Source of the DNA: Gilvibacter sp.
Lineage (GTDB): Bacteria > Bacteroidota > Bacteroidia > Flavobacteriales > Flavobacteriaceae
Assembly (NCBI RefSeq): GCF_013214815.1
Contig: NZ_JABSPU010000004.1
Span: forward strand, 1-64,000
Length of the DNA: 64,000 bases
Reading direction: 5' to 3'
The notes beneath the pieces were generated by a model. It saw only the letters and a list, made by a program, of their open reading frames with translations. It was not told the DNA's origin and searched no databases. This document shows, one piece after another, positions 1 through 8,482 of this stretch. How positions within the stretch are numbered: the stretch's first letter is position 1; the number at the start of each line of letters is the position of its first letter. The translations under genes and the position numbers were made by a program.

Positions 1-687
1 GTCAATTCTATCTTTGGTGTTGAAGGCCACATAACCTGCAGTAGTAAAATCCCCGCGATTGGCCTCATAAGGGCCTTTGCCAAAGTCTATATTGCTCAAG
101 GTCTCTGGGATTACAAAATGCAGATCGCTATAGCCTTGTCCGTGGGCGTGAGAGACCATATTGACAGGTAATCCATCAACGCTTAAGTTGATGTCTGTCC
201 CGTGATCAATATCAAATCCGCGCAGGAAGATCTGCTCCGCTTTTCCACCTCCTGCGTGTTGACCGATGAATAGCCCAGGCACTCTTTGTAACAGTCTTTG
301 GGAGGATTGTACCGGATTCAGTTTTAGGTCCACATCCACCATTTGCACGTCTAGGGGAACTCCAGGACTGATCACAATTTGATCCAGGGAAAGACGAGAA
401 GGCTCCAAAGACCAAATATTGTCATCTTTTTGAATGAAATCCGTAGCTGTAAAACTCAAGGTTTCGTAACCAATGTGTGAAAATTGAATAGTATCAGTTT
501 GCATTAGATCCGACAGTTCAAAGTATCCGTTGGCATCGGTATGGGTGTGGGTATTGTTGGTGGTATTGATCACCACAACATCTTGGAGCGGTATCGCTGT
601 TGCATCTTGGATGGTTCCACTGAGGGATTGTGCTATAAGACTGAATCCCATCAGCAAAAAAGAAAAAAGCAATAGTGTGTTGCGCAT
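1..687 (-). CDS. TonB-dependent receptor, 5' part (runs off the window start)
   Basis: Reading the minus strand from an ATG at 687 gives an open frame of 229 codons to the window edge; the ORF track misses it because it has no stop here. It opens with a signal peptide (MRNTLLLFSFLLMGFSLIAQ), followed by a carboxypeptidase-regulatory-like beta-sandwich (about residues 21-100, with DANGYFELSDL and SHIGYETL) and then the start of the TonB plug domain (LLQRVPGLFIGQ, IFLRGFDIDHGTD, VDGLPVNMVSHAHGQGY). These are typical of outer-membrane active-transport receptors in Bacteroidota. The barrel lies outside the window, so the substrate cannot be guessed. It is divergent from uvrC across about 140 bp. 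Confident of the family, not of the ligand. Confidence 0.9.
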   Translation of the reverse strand, partial: MRNTLLLFSFLLMGFSLIAQSLSGTIQDATAIPLQDVVVINTTNNTHTHTDANGYFELSDLMQTDTIQFSHIGYETLSFTATDFIQKDDNIWSLEPSRLSLDQIVISPGVPLDVQMVDVDLKLNPVQSSQRLLQRVPGLFIGQHAGGGKAEQIFLRGFDIDHGTDINLSVDGLPVNMVSHAHGQGYSDLHFVIPETLSNIDFGKGPYEANRGDFTTAGYVAFNTKDRID

Positions 688-818
688 GGCAAAGATTTTT
701 GTCGGTTCTATTTTAGATACGCAAGCACTGCCACCTTGGATTTTAAATTGGACTGTTTTTTGAAAATGGAGGTTAAAAACTCTGCAGTAATGACAGCGGC
801 AATATTGCAGACATCCTG

Positions 819-826
819 TATCTTTG
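819..826 (+). promoter_or_regulatory. Putative -7 element of uvrC (TATCTTTG), 4 nt from the start codon
   Basis: TATCTTTG matches the Bacteroidota -7 consensus TAnnTTTG exactly and ends only 4 nt before the uvrC ATG. In this phylum transcription starts a few bases after this box, so the message would be leaderless or nearly so. No good TTTG -33 box is seen 19 nt upstream, which lowers confidence. Confidence 0.45.
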
Positions 827-830
827 GGTT

Positions 831-2627
831 ATGGATCAGGCTTCTGTAAAACTTCAAATTTCTACCCTTCCCGATGCTCCTGGCGTATATCAATATTATG
901 ATGAGGCGGGCAAATTGCTTTATGTGGGGAAGGCGAAGAATCTAAAGAAGCGGGTCTCTTCTTATTTTACCAAACAGCATGATAACGGTCGGATTCGGGT
1001 GATGGTCAGAAAGATCGTCCAGATCAAACACATTGTGGTGGAGACCGAAAGCGATGCTTTGCTTTTGGAAAATAATTTGATCAAGAATCAGCAGCCACGC
1101 TACAATGTTTTACTCAAAGACGACAAAACCTATCCGTGGATCTGTATCAAAAAAGAACGCTTCCCAAGAGTGTTCCCAACGCGTCGCGTGATCAAAGATG
1201 GCTCTGAGTACTTTGGTCCGTACACCAGCATGAAAACGGTGCATACCCTTTTGGATCTCATTAGAGGGCTGTATCCACTGCGCAACTGCAATTACGATCT
1301 GGCCCAAACCAAGATCGATGCGGGCAAATACAAGGTTTGTTTGGAATTTCACTTGGGCAATTGTTTGGGGCCTTGTGAGAACAAGTATTCAGAAGATCAA
1401 TACAATCAGAATATCGATGCCATCCGCCAGATCATCAAAGGAAACTTTAAAGATTCCATAGGGCGATTTAAGCAGCAAATGAAAGATCACGCTGCCGCTA
1501 TGGAGTTTGAGGACGCCCAACGGATCAAAGAAAAGCTCACCGTTTTAGAGAATTATCAGGCCAAATCGACTATAGTCAACCCAAAGATCAACAATGTTGA
1601 TGTGTGTTCCATTGTTTCCGATGAGAGCTACGGTTATGTAAACTTTTTACAGCTTTCCTACGGTTCTATTGTGCGTTCGCACACCTTGGAGATGAAAAAG
1701 AAGTTGGATGAATCTGATGAAGAGCTGCTGAGTTTAGCCGTGGTAGAAATGCGACAGCGTTTTGATTCCCAAAGCAAGGAGATCTACCTGCCTTTTAAGT
1801 TGGATTTAGGCGATGATATCAAGGTGCATGTGCCTAAGATGGGCGATAAGAAACACATTTTGGATCTCTCCATCCGCAATGCGAAATACTACCGTATGGA
1901 GCGCTTTAAGCAGACCAAGATCACAGATCCAAACCGTCATGAGAATCGTATCATGGCCCAAATGAAAAAGGACTTGCGCCTTTCTGAAGAGCCGCGTCAT
2001 ATTGAGTGTTTTGACAACTCGAATATTCAAGGGACCAATCCAGTGGCTGCCTGTGTCGTCTTTAAAAACGGAAAGCCCAGCAAGCGCGATTACCGAAAAT
2101 TCAACATTAAAACCGTAGTGGGTCCAGATGATTTTGCCTCTATGGAGGAGGTCGTCTATCGCCGTTATAAACGCTTGTTAGAAGAGGAACAACCCTTGCC
2201 GCAACTCATTGTCATTGATGGGGGAAAAGGACAGTTGTCCTCAGCACTAAAAGCGCTTGAGGCCTTAGATTTGCGTGGGAAGATCGCCATTGTAGGTATT
2301 GCCAAGCGTTTGGAAGAATTGTTTTTTCCAGACGATCCGATTCCCTTGTATTTGGACAAGAAGTCAGAGACGCTACGCATCATTCAACAGCTCAGAAATG
2401 AGGCCCACCGATTTGGGATCACCTTCCACCGTGACAAGCGCAGTAAAGAAGCTTTAGAAACTGAATTGGAGACCATTCCTGGTATTGGTGAGAAAACGGT
2501 GATCACTTTATTGCAACATTTTAAAAGCGCTAAGCGAGTTCGCAACGCAACCTTTGAAGAATTGGAGCAACTTGTAGGTGTAAGCAAGGCAAGTTTGATT
2601 GCCCGACATTTTAACATCACCCCCTAA
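831..2627 (+). CDS. uvrC: Excinuclease ABC subunit C (UvrC)
   Basis: UvrC makes the two incisions flanking a lesion in UvrABC nucleotide excision repair, acting in the cytoplasm on UvrB-DNA complexes. The 598 aa product has the family layout and length: an N-terminal GIY-YIG nuclease (GVYQYYDE..LLYVGKAKNLKKR, about residues 18-41), a cysteine cluster (CLEFHLGNCLGPC), a UVR motif that binds UvrB (FEDAQRIKEKL, about 225), the RNase-H-like 5' nuclease domain (ECFDNSNIQGTNPVAACVVF; LIVIDGGKGQL), and a C-terminal helix-hairpin-helix (LETIPGIGEKTVITLLQHF). The ATG at 831 is chosen because the GIY-YIG domain begins directly after it. It ends 3 bp before the small ORF that looks like the patatin signal peptide, so the two may be co-transcribed. 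Confidence 0.97.
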   Translation: MDQASVKLQISTLPDAPGVYQYYDEAGKLLYVGKAKNLKKRVSSYFTKQHDNGRIRVMVRKIVQIKHIVVETESDALLLENNLIKNQQPRYNVLLKDDKTYPWICIKKERFPRVFPTRRVIKDGSEYFGPYTSMKTVHTLLDLIRGLYPLRNCNYDLAQTKIDAGKYKVCLEFHLGNCLGPCENKYSEDQYNQNIDAIRQIIKGNFKDSIGRFKQQMKDHAAAMEFEDAQRIKEKLTVLENYQAKSTIVNPKINNVDVCSIVSDESYGYVNFLQLSYGSIVRSHTLEMKKKLDESDEELLSLAVVEMRQRFDSQSKEIYLPFKLDLGDDIKVHVPKMGDKKHILDLSIRNAKYYRMERFKQTKITDPNRHENRIMAQMKKDLRLSEEPRHIECFDNSNIQGTNPVAACVVFKNGKPSKRDYRKFNIKTVVGPDDFASMEEVVYRRYKRLLEEEQPLPQLIVIDGGKGQLSSALKALEALDLRGKIAIVGIAKRLEELFFPDDPIPLYLDKKSETLRIIQQLRNEAHRFGITFHRDKRSKEALETELETIPGIGEKTVITLLQHFKSAKRVRNATFEELEQLVGVSKASLIARHFNITP

Positions 2628-2630
2628 ATC

Positions 2631-2696
2631 ATGCGACTGCGCGCTACTTTTCTTTTTATTCTTTTAATGCTGAGTGGCAGTTTAAAGGCCCACTAG
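2631..2696 (+). CDS. Detached signal-peptide ORF of the following patatin gene
   Basis: An ATG 3 bp after uvrC opens 21 codons, MRLRATFLFILLMLSGSLKAH, ending at TAG (2694-2696). This is a classic signal peptide with basic start, hydrophobic core and a KA-H cleavage zone. It is in the same frame as the patatin ORF that follows, separated by TAG and then TAA (2712-2714). In the +1 frame the stretch is open and reads PLATPRPL. One added base near 2692 and one lost base near 2713 would join everything into a conventional AQLATPRPLAGLVLRGGGAKG-type start. So it is best read as the broken 5' end of the next gene, whether by mutation or sequence error. Confidence 0.6.
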   Translation: MRLRATFLFILLMLSGSLKAH

Positions 2697-2723
2697 CAAC
2701 CCCTCGTCCTTTAAGCGGGCCTA

Positions 2724-4856
2724 GTGCTGCGTGGTGGTGGCGCCAAGGGTTTGGCACATATTGGAGCCCTCAAGGTGATTGAGGAATCCGGGATTCGCAT
2801 TGATTATATTGGCGGTACCAGCATGGGCGCTATTATTGGAGGACTATATGCATCGGGCTATTCAGCTACACAGTTGGATTCCATTTTTAGGGCTCAGGAC
2901 TTTGATAAACTCATTCAGGATGAATTGCCGCGAGATGCTCGAACCTTCTATGAAAAGGCCGATGCGGAAAAATATGCCATTACCCTTCCTTTTGATGGAT
3001 TTAAAGTGGGAGTGCCTGCTTCCTTTTCTAAAGGGCAAAACGTGTATAATTTGCTTTGGCAACTTACCCAACATTTAGGTGGCGAAGTAGACTTCACCCA
3101 AATGCCCATTCCGTTTTTCTGTATGGCTACGGATGTAGAGTTGGGAACTCAAGTCATGTTAGAATCTGGGTATTTACCGCGTGCCTTGACGGCCAGTGGG
3201 GCCTTACCTTCCTTGTTTAGCCCAGTAGAATTAGACGGACGTGTTTTGATAGACGGAGGGGTGATCAACAACTATCCAGTAGATGAACTGCGCGCCAAAG
3301 GCATGGACATAATTATTGGGATCGATGTGCAAGATGAACTCCGTGACCGAGAGCAGTTGGCCTCGGCTTTGGACGTTTTGGTGCAGATCAACAATTTCAG
3401 GACCATTCAGGCCATGGATACCAAGATTCCAAAAACGGACATTTATATTAATCCGGCAATTGATGATTTTACCGTGGTCTCTTTTGATCGAGGCAATGCC
3501 ATTGTGCAATCCGGTATTGATGCTGCTCTTGAACAGTTGGATGCTATGAAGGAATTGGCAGCTAAGCAGCAAAATCCTCCGCTGGAATACAAAGTGAATC
3601 AGCCTTCAGAAACACTAAAGATCAACCGCGTGGACATTAGCGGGAATGAAAAGTACACCCGCTCCTATGTTTTGGGGAAACTGCGATTAAAATCTCCGTC
3701 TGAGACCAGCTTTGCCAGCTTTAGTGATGGGGTAAAAAACTTAATGGCCACCGGGAATTTTCAGGCCATTGATTACGATTTTAATAAAACGCAGGACGAC
3801 TCCACTCAGGTTTCCATCACCCTAAAAGAAAGTAAAAGTCGCATGCTCTTGCGTTTGGGGGCTCACTATGACAATTTGTACAAGAGTGCCGCGCTGGTCA
3901 ATATGACCTTTAAGCGTGTTTTGACCAATAATGATATTGTTTCTTTGGACCTTATCGCTGGAGATAATATCCGCTACAATTTTGACTATTATGTAGACAA
4001 AGGTTACTACTGGAGTATTGGATTGCGGTCTTATTTGAACCAGTTTGAGACCAACGTGCCTCAAGAGTTGTTTTTAAACGATGTTATTGACCCGGGGACA
4101 CTGAATAAGCTGGCTTTAGAATATTTTGAGTGGACCAATCAAGTCTATGTGCAGACGCTCATTGGTAATGCTTTTGCCTTTGGAGTTGGCGTGGAACACA
4201 AGCGGTTCAATCAGTTCAGTGACACTTTTGGGCTCACTCCAGGGGAATCGCGAACCTATTTTGATGAGACCGATTACGGCAGTTTGCTCGGGTTTTTGAA
4301 GTACGATACAAGAGACGATGTCTACTTCCCAACCAAAGGCTTCTTCTTTGAAGGCCAAATGAATGTGTATCTCACTGCATCTGGGAGAAACGATCGATTC
4401 AAGGAGTTTTCTATTGCTAAAGCTCGTTTGGGTGGCGCCAAGCGTTTTGGAGATTTTACCGTCTTTGTTGGGACAGAAGGCGGCTTTAAAATTGGAGATG
4501 ACTCTACCCGTACCTTCGACTTCTTTTTAGGTGGCTACGGTTTTAGACAGACGGGTAACTTGATGCCTTTTATTGGCCTGGAACCTTTGAGTTTTAGAGG
4601 AGACACTTATTTAAAGGCAGACCTGCGCTTAGACTATGAACTCTTTGCCAAAAACCACCTCTTTGGCGTGGTCAATATTGCCAATATTGGCAATAATCTA
4701 TTTACCAATAACCAGTGGATTGACGGTATTGATTACTCCGGATACGGACTGGGTTATGGTTTTGAAACCTTTGCCGGACCACTACAACTCATCTACAGTT
4801 ATTCTCCAGAAGTGGCGGAAAGCAATTGGTATGTGTCCCTAGGATTTTGGTTTTGA
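2724..4856 (+). CDS. Patatin-like phospholipase fused to BamA/Omp85-type outer-membrane barrel (5' end disrupted)
   Basis: The 710 aa ORF has an N-terminal patatin domain: the oxyanion-hole glycines (LRGGGAKG), the nucleophile elbow GTSMG and the dyad aspartate in LIDGGVINNYPVD. Next come a POTRA-like segment (LKINRVDISGNEKYTRSYVLGKL, about residue 295) and a C-terminal beta-barrel ending in an aromatic residue (WYVSLGFWF). This is the PlpD-like arrangement, in which the barrel inserts in the outer membrane and the lipase is in the periplasm or exported. The track start is a GTG inside the first patatin strand, with no signal peptide; the natural start is the ATG at 2631, cut off by two in-frame stops. 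Without a leader the protein should not reach the outer membrane, so the gene is either a pseudogene or carries two sequence errors. The rest of the reading frame is intact over 2.1 kb. Confidence 0.88.
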   Translation: MLRGGGAKGLAHIGALKVIEESGIRIDYIGGTSMGAIIGGLYASGYSATQLDSIFRAQDFDKLIQDELPRDARTFYEKADAEKYAITLPFDGFKVGVPASFSKGQNVYNLLWQLTQHLGGEVDFTQMPIPFFCMATDVELGTQVMLESGYLPRALTASGALPSLFSPVELDGRVLIDGGVINNYPVDELRAKGMDIIIGIDVQDELRDREQLASALDVLVQINNFRTIQAMDTKIPKTDIYINPAIDDFTVVSFDRGNAIVQSGIDAALEQLDAMKELAAKQQNPPLEYKVNQPSETLKINRVDISGNEKYTRSYVLGKLRLKSPSETSFASFSDGVKNLMATGNFQAIDYDFNKTQDDSTQVSITLKESKSRMLLRLGAHYDNLYKSAALVNMTFKRVLTNNDIVSLDLIAGDNIRYNFDYYVDKGYYWSIGLRSYLNQFETNVPQELFLNDVIDPGTLNKLALEYFEWTNQVYVQTLIGNAFAFGVGVEHKRFNQFSDTFGLTPGESRTYFDETDYGSLLGFLKYDTRDDVYFPTKGFFFEGQMNVYLTASGRNDRFKEFSIAKARLGGAKRFGDFTVFVGTEGGFKIGDDSTRTFDFFLGGYGFRQTGNLMPFIGLEPLSFRGDTYLKADLRLDYELFAKNHLFGVVNIANIGNNLFTNNQWIDGIDYSGYGLGYGFETFAGPLQLIYSYSPEVAESNWYVSLGFWF

Positions 4857-5200
4857 TAACCTGAATTGAACAGTAGAAGATCTGTTGCGTTTTTAAATTA
4901 CTTCAAAAGCAAACACTTCGTTTTACTTTTCAATTTCAACGTAGCGCTGCTATGCTGAAATTGAGGCAGCAATTGCTTTTTTTGTACTTTAAATCCTCAC
5001 TACGACATTCTACCGCCCAATTCAGGGGGAATTTCTGTCCGAACGAAGCTTATTTTTTCGATATTTGTGTAATGGCATTCAAACGCAATAACAGGCTGTT
5101 TTTTAAGCTACGAGACAGGCTCAAGCGCAATCCGGAATAAGGAATTGTACGGCCCGTAGGGGTATAGCCTAACTCTTTACTAACGTAACAATTCAAACAG
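4857..5200. other. 344 bp non-coding stretch upstream of hmgA-hppD
   Basis: No convincing gene. The 62-codon ORF at 4952-5140 has no recognisable family or leader and is probably chance. Visible structure: a weak hairpin AACAG/CTGTT at 4869-4886 followed by Ts (possible terminator of the patatin gene), and a longer imperfect hairpin CAATTTCA...TGAAATTG at 4931-4963 enclosing TAGC-gct-GCTA. A near-consensus -7 box (GATATTTG) lies at about 5060. The long leader to hmgA may hold regulation by tyrosine catabolites, but nothing specific is recognised. Confidence 0.4.
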
Positions 5201-7600
5201 ATGCCTTTTTATCATTCTTTAGGGAAGATCCCACATAAGCGACACACCCAGTTTCGCAAACCAGACGGCACGCTTTATGCCGAACAGCTCTTTGGTACCA
5301 TTGGCTTTGACGGAATGTCCAGCAATTTGTACCACGAGCACCGACCGACTCAGGTCAAATCCATTGACAATCAATACAGCGTTGCCCCCAAAGTGGCACG
5401 TGAGAACAATATGCAATCCTTGCGTTTACACGGATTCAAAGTGCCACCAACCGCGGACTATTTGGAAAGCCGCAAGATCATCTTGACCAACAGCGATTGC
5501 AACATCATTTTAGCGGCTCCAACGGAATCTCAAAAAGATTATTTCTACAAGAATACTGATGCCGATGAGCTCATCTTCATCCACAGAGGAAGCGGAAAGC
5601 TCCGGACCCATATGGGGAATCTCGATTTTAAATACGGAGATTATCTGCTCGTACCTCGCGGAATTATTTACAAAATTGAATTTGACACTGATGATAACCG
5701 CTTGTTCATTGTAGAATCTTACCGCCCAATTTACACGCCCAAGCGCTATCGCAATTGGTTTGGGCAGTTATTGGAACATTCTCCTTTCTGTGAACGTGAT
5801 CTCCGCCGTCCGCAGGAATTGGAAACACACGACCAGAAAGGCGATTTCTTGATCAAGATCAAAAAGCAAAACGACATTTTTGATATGGTCTATGCCACGC
5901 ATCCCTTTGATGTGGTGGGTTATGACGGATACAACTATCCATACGCCTTTTCTATTCACGATTTTGAACCCATAACGGGACGCATCCACCAGCCGCCTCC
6001 AGTGCATCAGACCTTTGAGACGGACGCTTTTGTGGTGTGTTCTTTTGTGCCAAGACTGTACGATTACCATCCGCAGAGCATACCAGCACCCTACAATCAC
6101 AGTAACATTGACAGTGATGAGGTGCTCTATTATGTAGATGGTGATTTTATGAGTCGAAACGATATAGATGCTGGACACATCTCCTTGCACCCTGCCGGAA
6201 TTCCTCACGGACCGCATCCGGGAGCAACAGAGCGCAGCTTTGGACAAGTTAAAACAGATGAACTGGCCGTAATGGTTGACACTTTTAAACCTTTAAAGGT
6301 GACCGAAGAAGCCATGAAGATCGCAGACAACGATTACTTTAAGTCATGGTTGGAGTTAGACATAAATACATACTGTCTACGCATTGTAGGGCGATGTGGT
6401 AAGGACCGCTTTTTCTTATCAAGCCTTTATTTATTTACATCACCCTTAAAACTAAAAACAATGATTACAGATAATACATCACAAGCTTTAGAGAAAATTG
6501 TACCTCAAGCCGATGACTTTTTGCCACTATTAGGAACCGATTTTGTAGAACTCTATGTAGGTAACGCCAAGCAGGCTGCTTTTTATTACGAGCACGCCTG
6601 GGGCTTTACGCCAATTGCTTACAGCGGATTGGAAACCGGAAACAAGGACACTGTGTCTTATGTTTTGCAACAAGACAAAATTCGTTTGGTACTGACCTCG
6701 CCGCTAAAACCGGGAGGCCCGATCAACCAGCACATCAACGATCACGGAGATGGTGTAAAGGTTGTTGCCCTTTGGGTAGACGATGCTAAAAAGAGCTTTG
6801 AAGAAACGGTAAAGCGCGGTGCAGAGCCTTATATGGAGCCTACCGCCAGAGAAGATGCCAATGGAAAAGTGGTGCTTTCTGGTATTCACACTTATGGAGA
6901 GACCGTTCACGTATTTGTCGAGCGCTCTGCCTATGACGGACCATTTTTGCCAGGTTACAAAGCTTGGGATAAGCCAGTGACTGCTAAGAATGTTGGGCTC
7001 AAGTATATTGACCACATGGTTGGAAATGTAGGTTGGAATGAGATGAACAAATGGTGTGAATTCTACGCCAAAGTGATGGGCTTTGCCCAATTGGTCTCTT
7101 TTGATGACAACGATATTTCTACAGAATACACCGCCTTGATGAGTAAGGTGATGTCTAACGGAAACGGTCGAATTAAATTCCCGATCAACGAACCTGCCGA
7201 AGGCCGCAAGAAATCTCAGATCGAGGAGTATATTGACTTCTACAACGGTGCTGGAGTGCAGCATATCGCAGTAGCTACAGACAACATTATTGAAACTGTG
7301 GGGCAATTGCGTGACAATGGGGTAGAGTTCCTCTACGTGCCAGAGACCTATTACGATACCGTTTTGGACCGAGTGGGAGAGATAGACGAGGACCTAGAAC
7401 CGCTTAAGGAATTGGGTGTGCTTATTGACCGAGATGATGAAGGCTATTTGCTGCAGATCTTTACAAAACCGGTTTTGGACCGTCCAACGATGTTCTTTGA
7501 GATCATTCAACGCAAGGGAGCTCAGTCCTTTGGGAAAGGAAATTTCAAGGCACTTTTTGAGGCTATTGAACGTGAACAAGAAGCCCGTGGAACCTTATAA
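5201..7600 (+). CDS. Homogentisate 1,2-dioxygenase / 4-hydroxyphenylpyruvate dioxygenase in one reading frame
   Basis: One 799-codon ORF holds two complete enzymes of tyrosine degradation. Residues 1 to about 386 are homogentisate 1,2-dioxygenase (HmgA, cupin; SLHPAGIPHGPHPGATE iron-site region), opening the homogentisate ring to maleylacetoacetate. From residue 421 (ATG at 6461) comes a full 379 aa 4-hydroxyphenylpyruvate dioxygenase (HppD), which makes homogentisate; its iron ligands are visible in YIDHMVGN, GVQHIAVATD and FFEIIQRKG. The 34-residue joint (LDINTYCLRIVGRCG...) resembles no known linker and looks like translated intergenic DNA. In the +1 frame, right where HmgA should end (SWLE), are TAG and TAA (6357, 6363). 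A single-base insertion there, real or technical, would create the fusion. Normally these are two adjacent genes. A strong terminator follows. Confidence 0.9.
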   Translation: MPFYHSLGKIPHKRHTQFRKPDGTLYAEQLFGTIGFDGMSSNLYHEHRPTQVKSIDNQYSVAPKVARENNMQSLRLHGFKVPPTADYLESRKIILTNSDCNIILAAPTESQKDYFYKNTDADELIFIHRGSGKLRTHMGNLDFKYGDYLLVPRGIIYKIEFDTDDNRLFIVESYRPIYTPKRYRNWFGQLLEHSPFCERDLRRPQELETHDQKGDFLIKIKKQNDIFDMVYATHPFDVVGYDGYNYPYAFSIHDFEPITGRIHQPPPVHQTFETDAFVVCSFVPRLYDYHPQSIPAPYNHSNIDSDEVLYYVDGDFMSRNDIDAGHISLHPAGIPHGPHPGATERSFGQVKTDELAVMVDTFKPLKVTEEAMKIADNDYFKSWLELDINTYCLRIVGRCGKDRFFLSSLYLFTSPLKLKTMITDNTSQALEKIVPQADDFLPLLGTDFVELYVGNAKQAAFYYEHAWGFTPIAYSGLETGNKDTVSYVLQQDKIRLVLTSPLKPGGPINQHINDHGDGVKVVALWVDDAKKSFEETVKRGAEPYMEPTAREDANGKVVLSGIHTYGETVHVFVERSAYDGPFLPGYKAWDKPVTAKNVGLKYIDHMVGNVGWNEMNKWCEFYAKVMGFAQLVSFDDNDISTEYTALMSKVMSNGNGRIKFPINEPAEGRKKSQIEEYIDFYNGAGVQHIAVATDNIIETVGQLRDNGVEFLYVPETYYDTVLDRVGEIDEDLEPLKELGVLIDRDDEGYLLQIFTKPVLDRPTMFFEIIQRKGAQSFGKGNFKALFEAIEREQEARGTL
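6359..6460 (+). other. Translated linker between HmgA and HppD domains (probable former intergenic region)
   Basis: This 102 bp piece separates the natural C-terminus of HmgA (..FKSWLE) from the natural ATG of HppD at 6461. It contains bases typical of a Bacteroidota leader just before that ATG (cttaaaactaaaaaca). It is open in the hmgA frame but has stops TAG and TAA at its beginning in the +1 frame. HppD could still start independently at 6461 even if HmgA reads through. Confidence 0.6.
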
Positions 7601-7620
7601 AAACGCTAAATAATAGTTAA

Positions 7621-7645
7621 AGGCGGATTTGCTATCCGCCTTTTT
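7621..7645 (+). terminator. Rho-independent terminator after hmgA-hppD
   Basis: Perfect 8 bp stem AGGCGGAT/ATCCGCCT with a 5 nt loop, followed by five Ts. It sits 20 bp after the stop codon. Confidence 0.9.
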
Positions 7646-7703
7646 CCTACTTTTTGGAATGGAACTTGTACTCCCCCTATAAAACACATAACGCCCACCT
7701 ACT

Positions 7704-8477
7704 ATGAAACGCATATTAACCCTAGTCTTACTGCTTGCCGTCAGTGCCAGTATTGCCCAGTCTAAAAAGGCTTATGGCGATGGCGAATGGTTCCGTTTTA
7801 GGATACATTACGGCCTGATCACCGCCGGTTATGCTACCCTGGAAGTTGATGAGGAAACCCTCAATGGGAAATCTGTGTATCATGTCAAAGGCGAAGGGCG
7901 CACCACGGGAGTGACCAAGTTATTCTTCAACGTAGAGGATTATTACGAATCCTATATTGATACCGATAAAGACATTCCGTATCGATTCATTAGAAAGATC
8001 GATGAAGGCGGACACACCAAAGACATTCAGATCGATTTTGATCACGAGACTAATCAGGCGTTGGTCTTCAATAAAAAACACAACAATAAAGAGACCTTGA
8101 GTTTCCCTAAAGATGCTCAGGACATGGTATCGGCCTTTTACTATTTGCGCAACCGTTTGGATGTGTCTAATATGAAAGAAGGCGATGTGACGGAGATGAA
8201 TATGTTCTTTGATAAGGAGAACTATAAATTCCGTCTGAAATTCCTCTACAGAGAAACGCTTAAAACCAAATTTGGAAAAGTGCCGTGTATGGTCTTTAGA
8301 CCTTATGTGCAAGCTGGGCGTGTCTTTAAAGAGAAGGAAAGTCTCACCGTTTGGGTCTCCGATGATGACAACCGCATTCCGGTGCGTATCAAAGCGAGTT
8401 TGGCCGTTGGCAATCTCAAAGCCGACCTTGTGGAATTCAAAGGTTTAAAGCACTCTTTTAAATTACAAGTAGATTAA
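7704..8477 (+). CDS. DUF3108 domain-containing exported protein
   Basis: 257 aa with a signal peptide (MKRILTLVLLLAVSASIAQ, cleavage at A-Q as usual in this phylum) and then a DUF3108 domain: GEWFRFRIHYGLITAGYATLEV, the motif that opens this family, and a beta-rich body ending VEFKGL. Members are periplasmic or outer-membrane-associated beta proteins of unknown biochemical role, common in Bacteroidota and Proteobacteria. It is followed after 5 bp by tryptophan dioxygenase and then an M23 peptidase with a 4 bp overlap, so the three form one transcriptional unit. The function is not predictable from this context. Confidence 0.88.
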   Translation: MKRILTLVLLLAVSASIAQSKKAYGDGEWFRFRIHYGLITAGYATLEVDEETLNGKSVYHVKGEGRTTGVTKLFFNVEDYYESYIDTDKDIPYRFIRKIDEGGHTKDIQIDFDHETNQALVFNKKHNNKETLSFPKDAQDMVSAFYYLRNRLDVSNMKEGDVTEMNMFFDKENYKFRLKFLYRETLKTKFGKVPCMVFRPYVQAGRVFKEKESLTVWVSDDDNRIPVRIKASLAVGNLKADLVEFKGLKHSFKLQVD

Positions 8478-8482
8478 CGTCT

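Noticed and set aside
4952-5140. 62-codon ORF in the hmgA leader
   Set aside because: Crosses a hairpin, no promoter or family likeness; probably chance.
5201-5500. Possibility that HmgA-HppD is a known natural fusion
   Set aside because: I know no such fused family; the linker looks intergenic and the +1 stops argue against an old fusion. Left as an open question in the findings.
5768-6247. 159-codon minus-strand ORF
   Set aside because: Antisense shadow of HmgA.
6704-7306. 200-codon minus-strand ORF
   Set aside because: Antisense to HppD; no start context, no recognisable motif.
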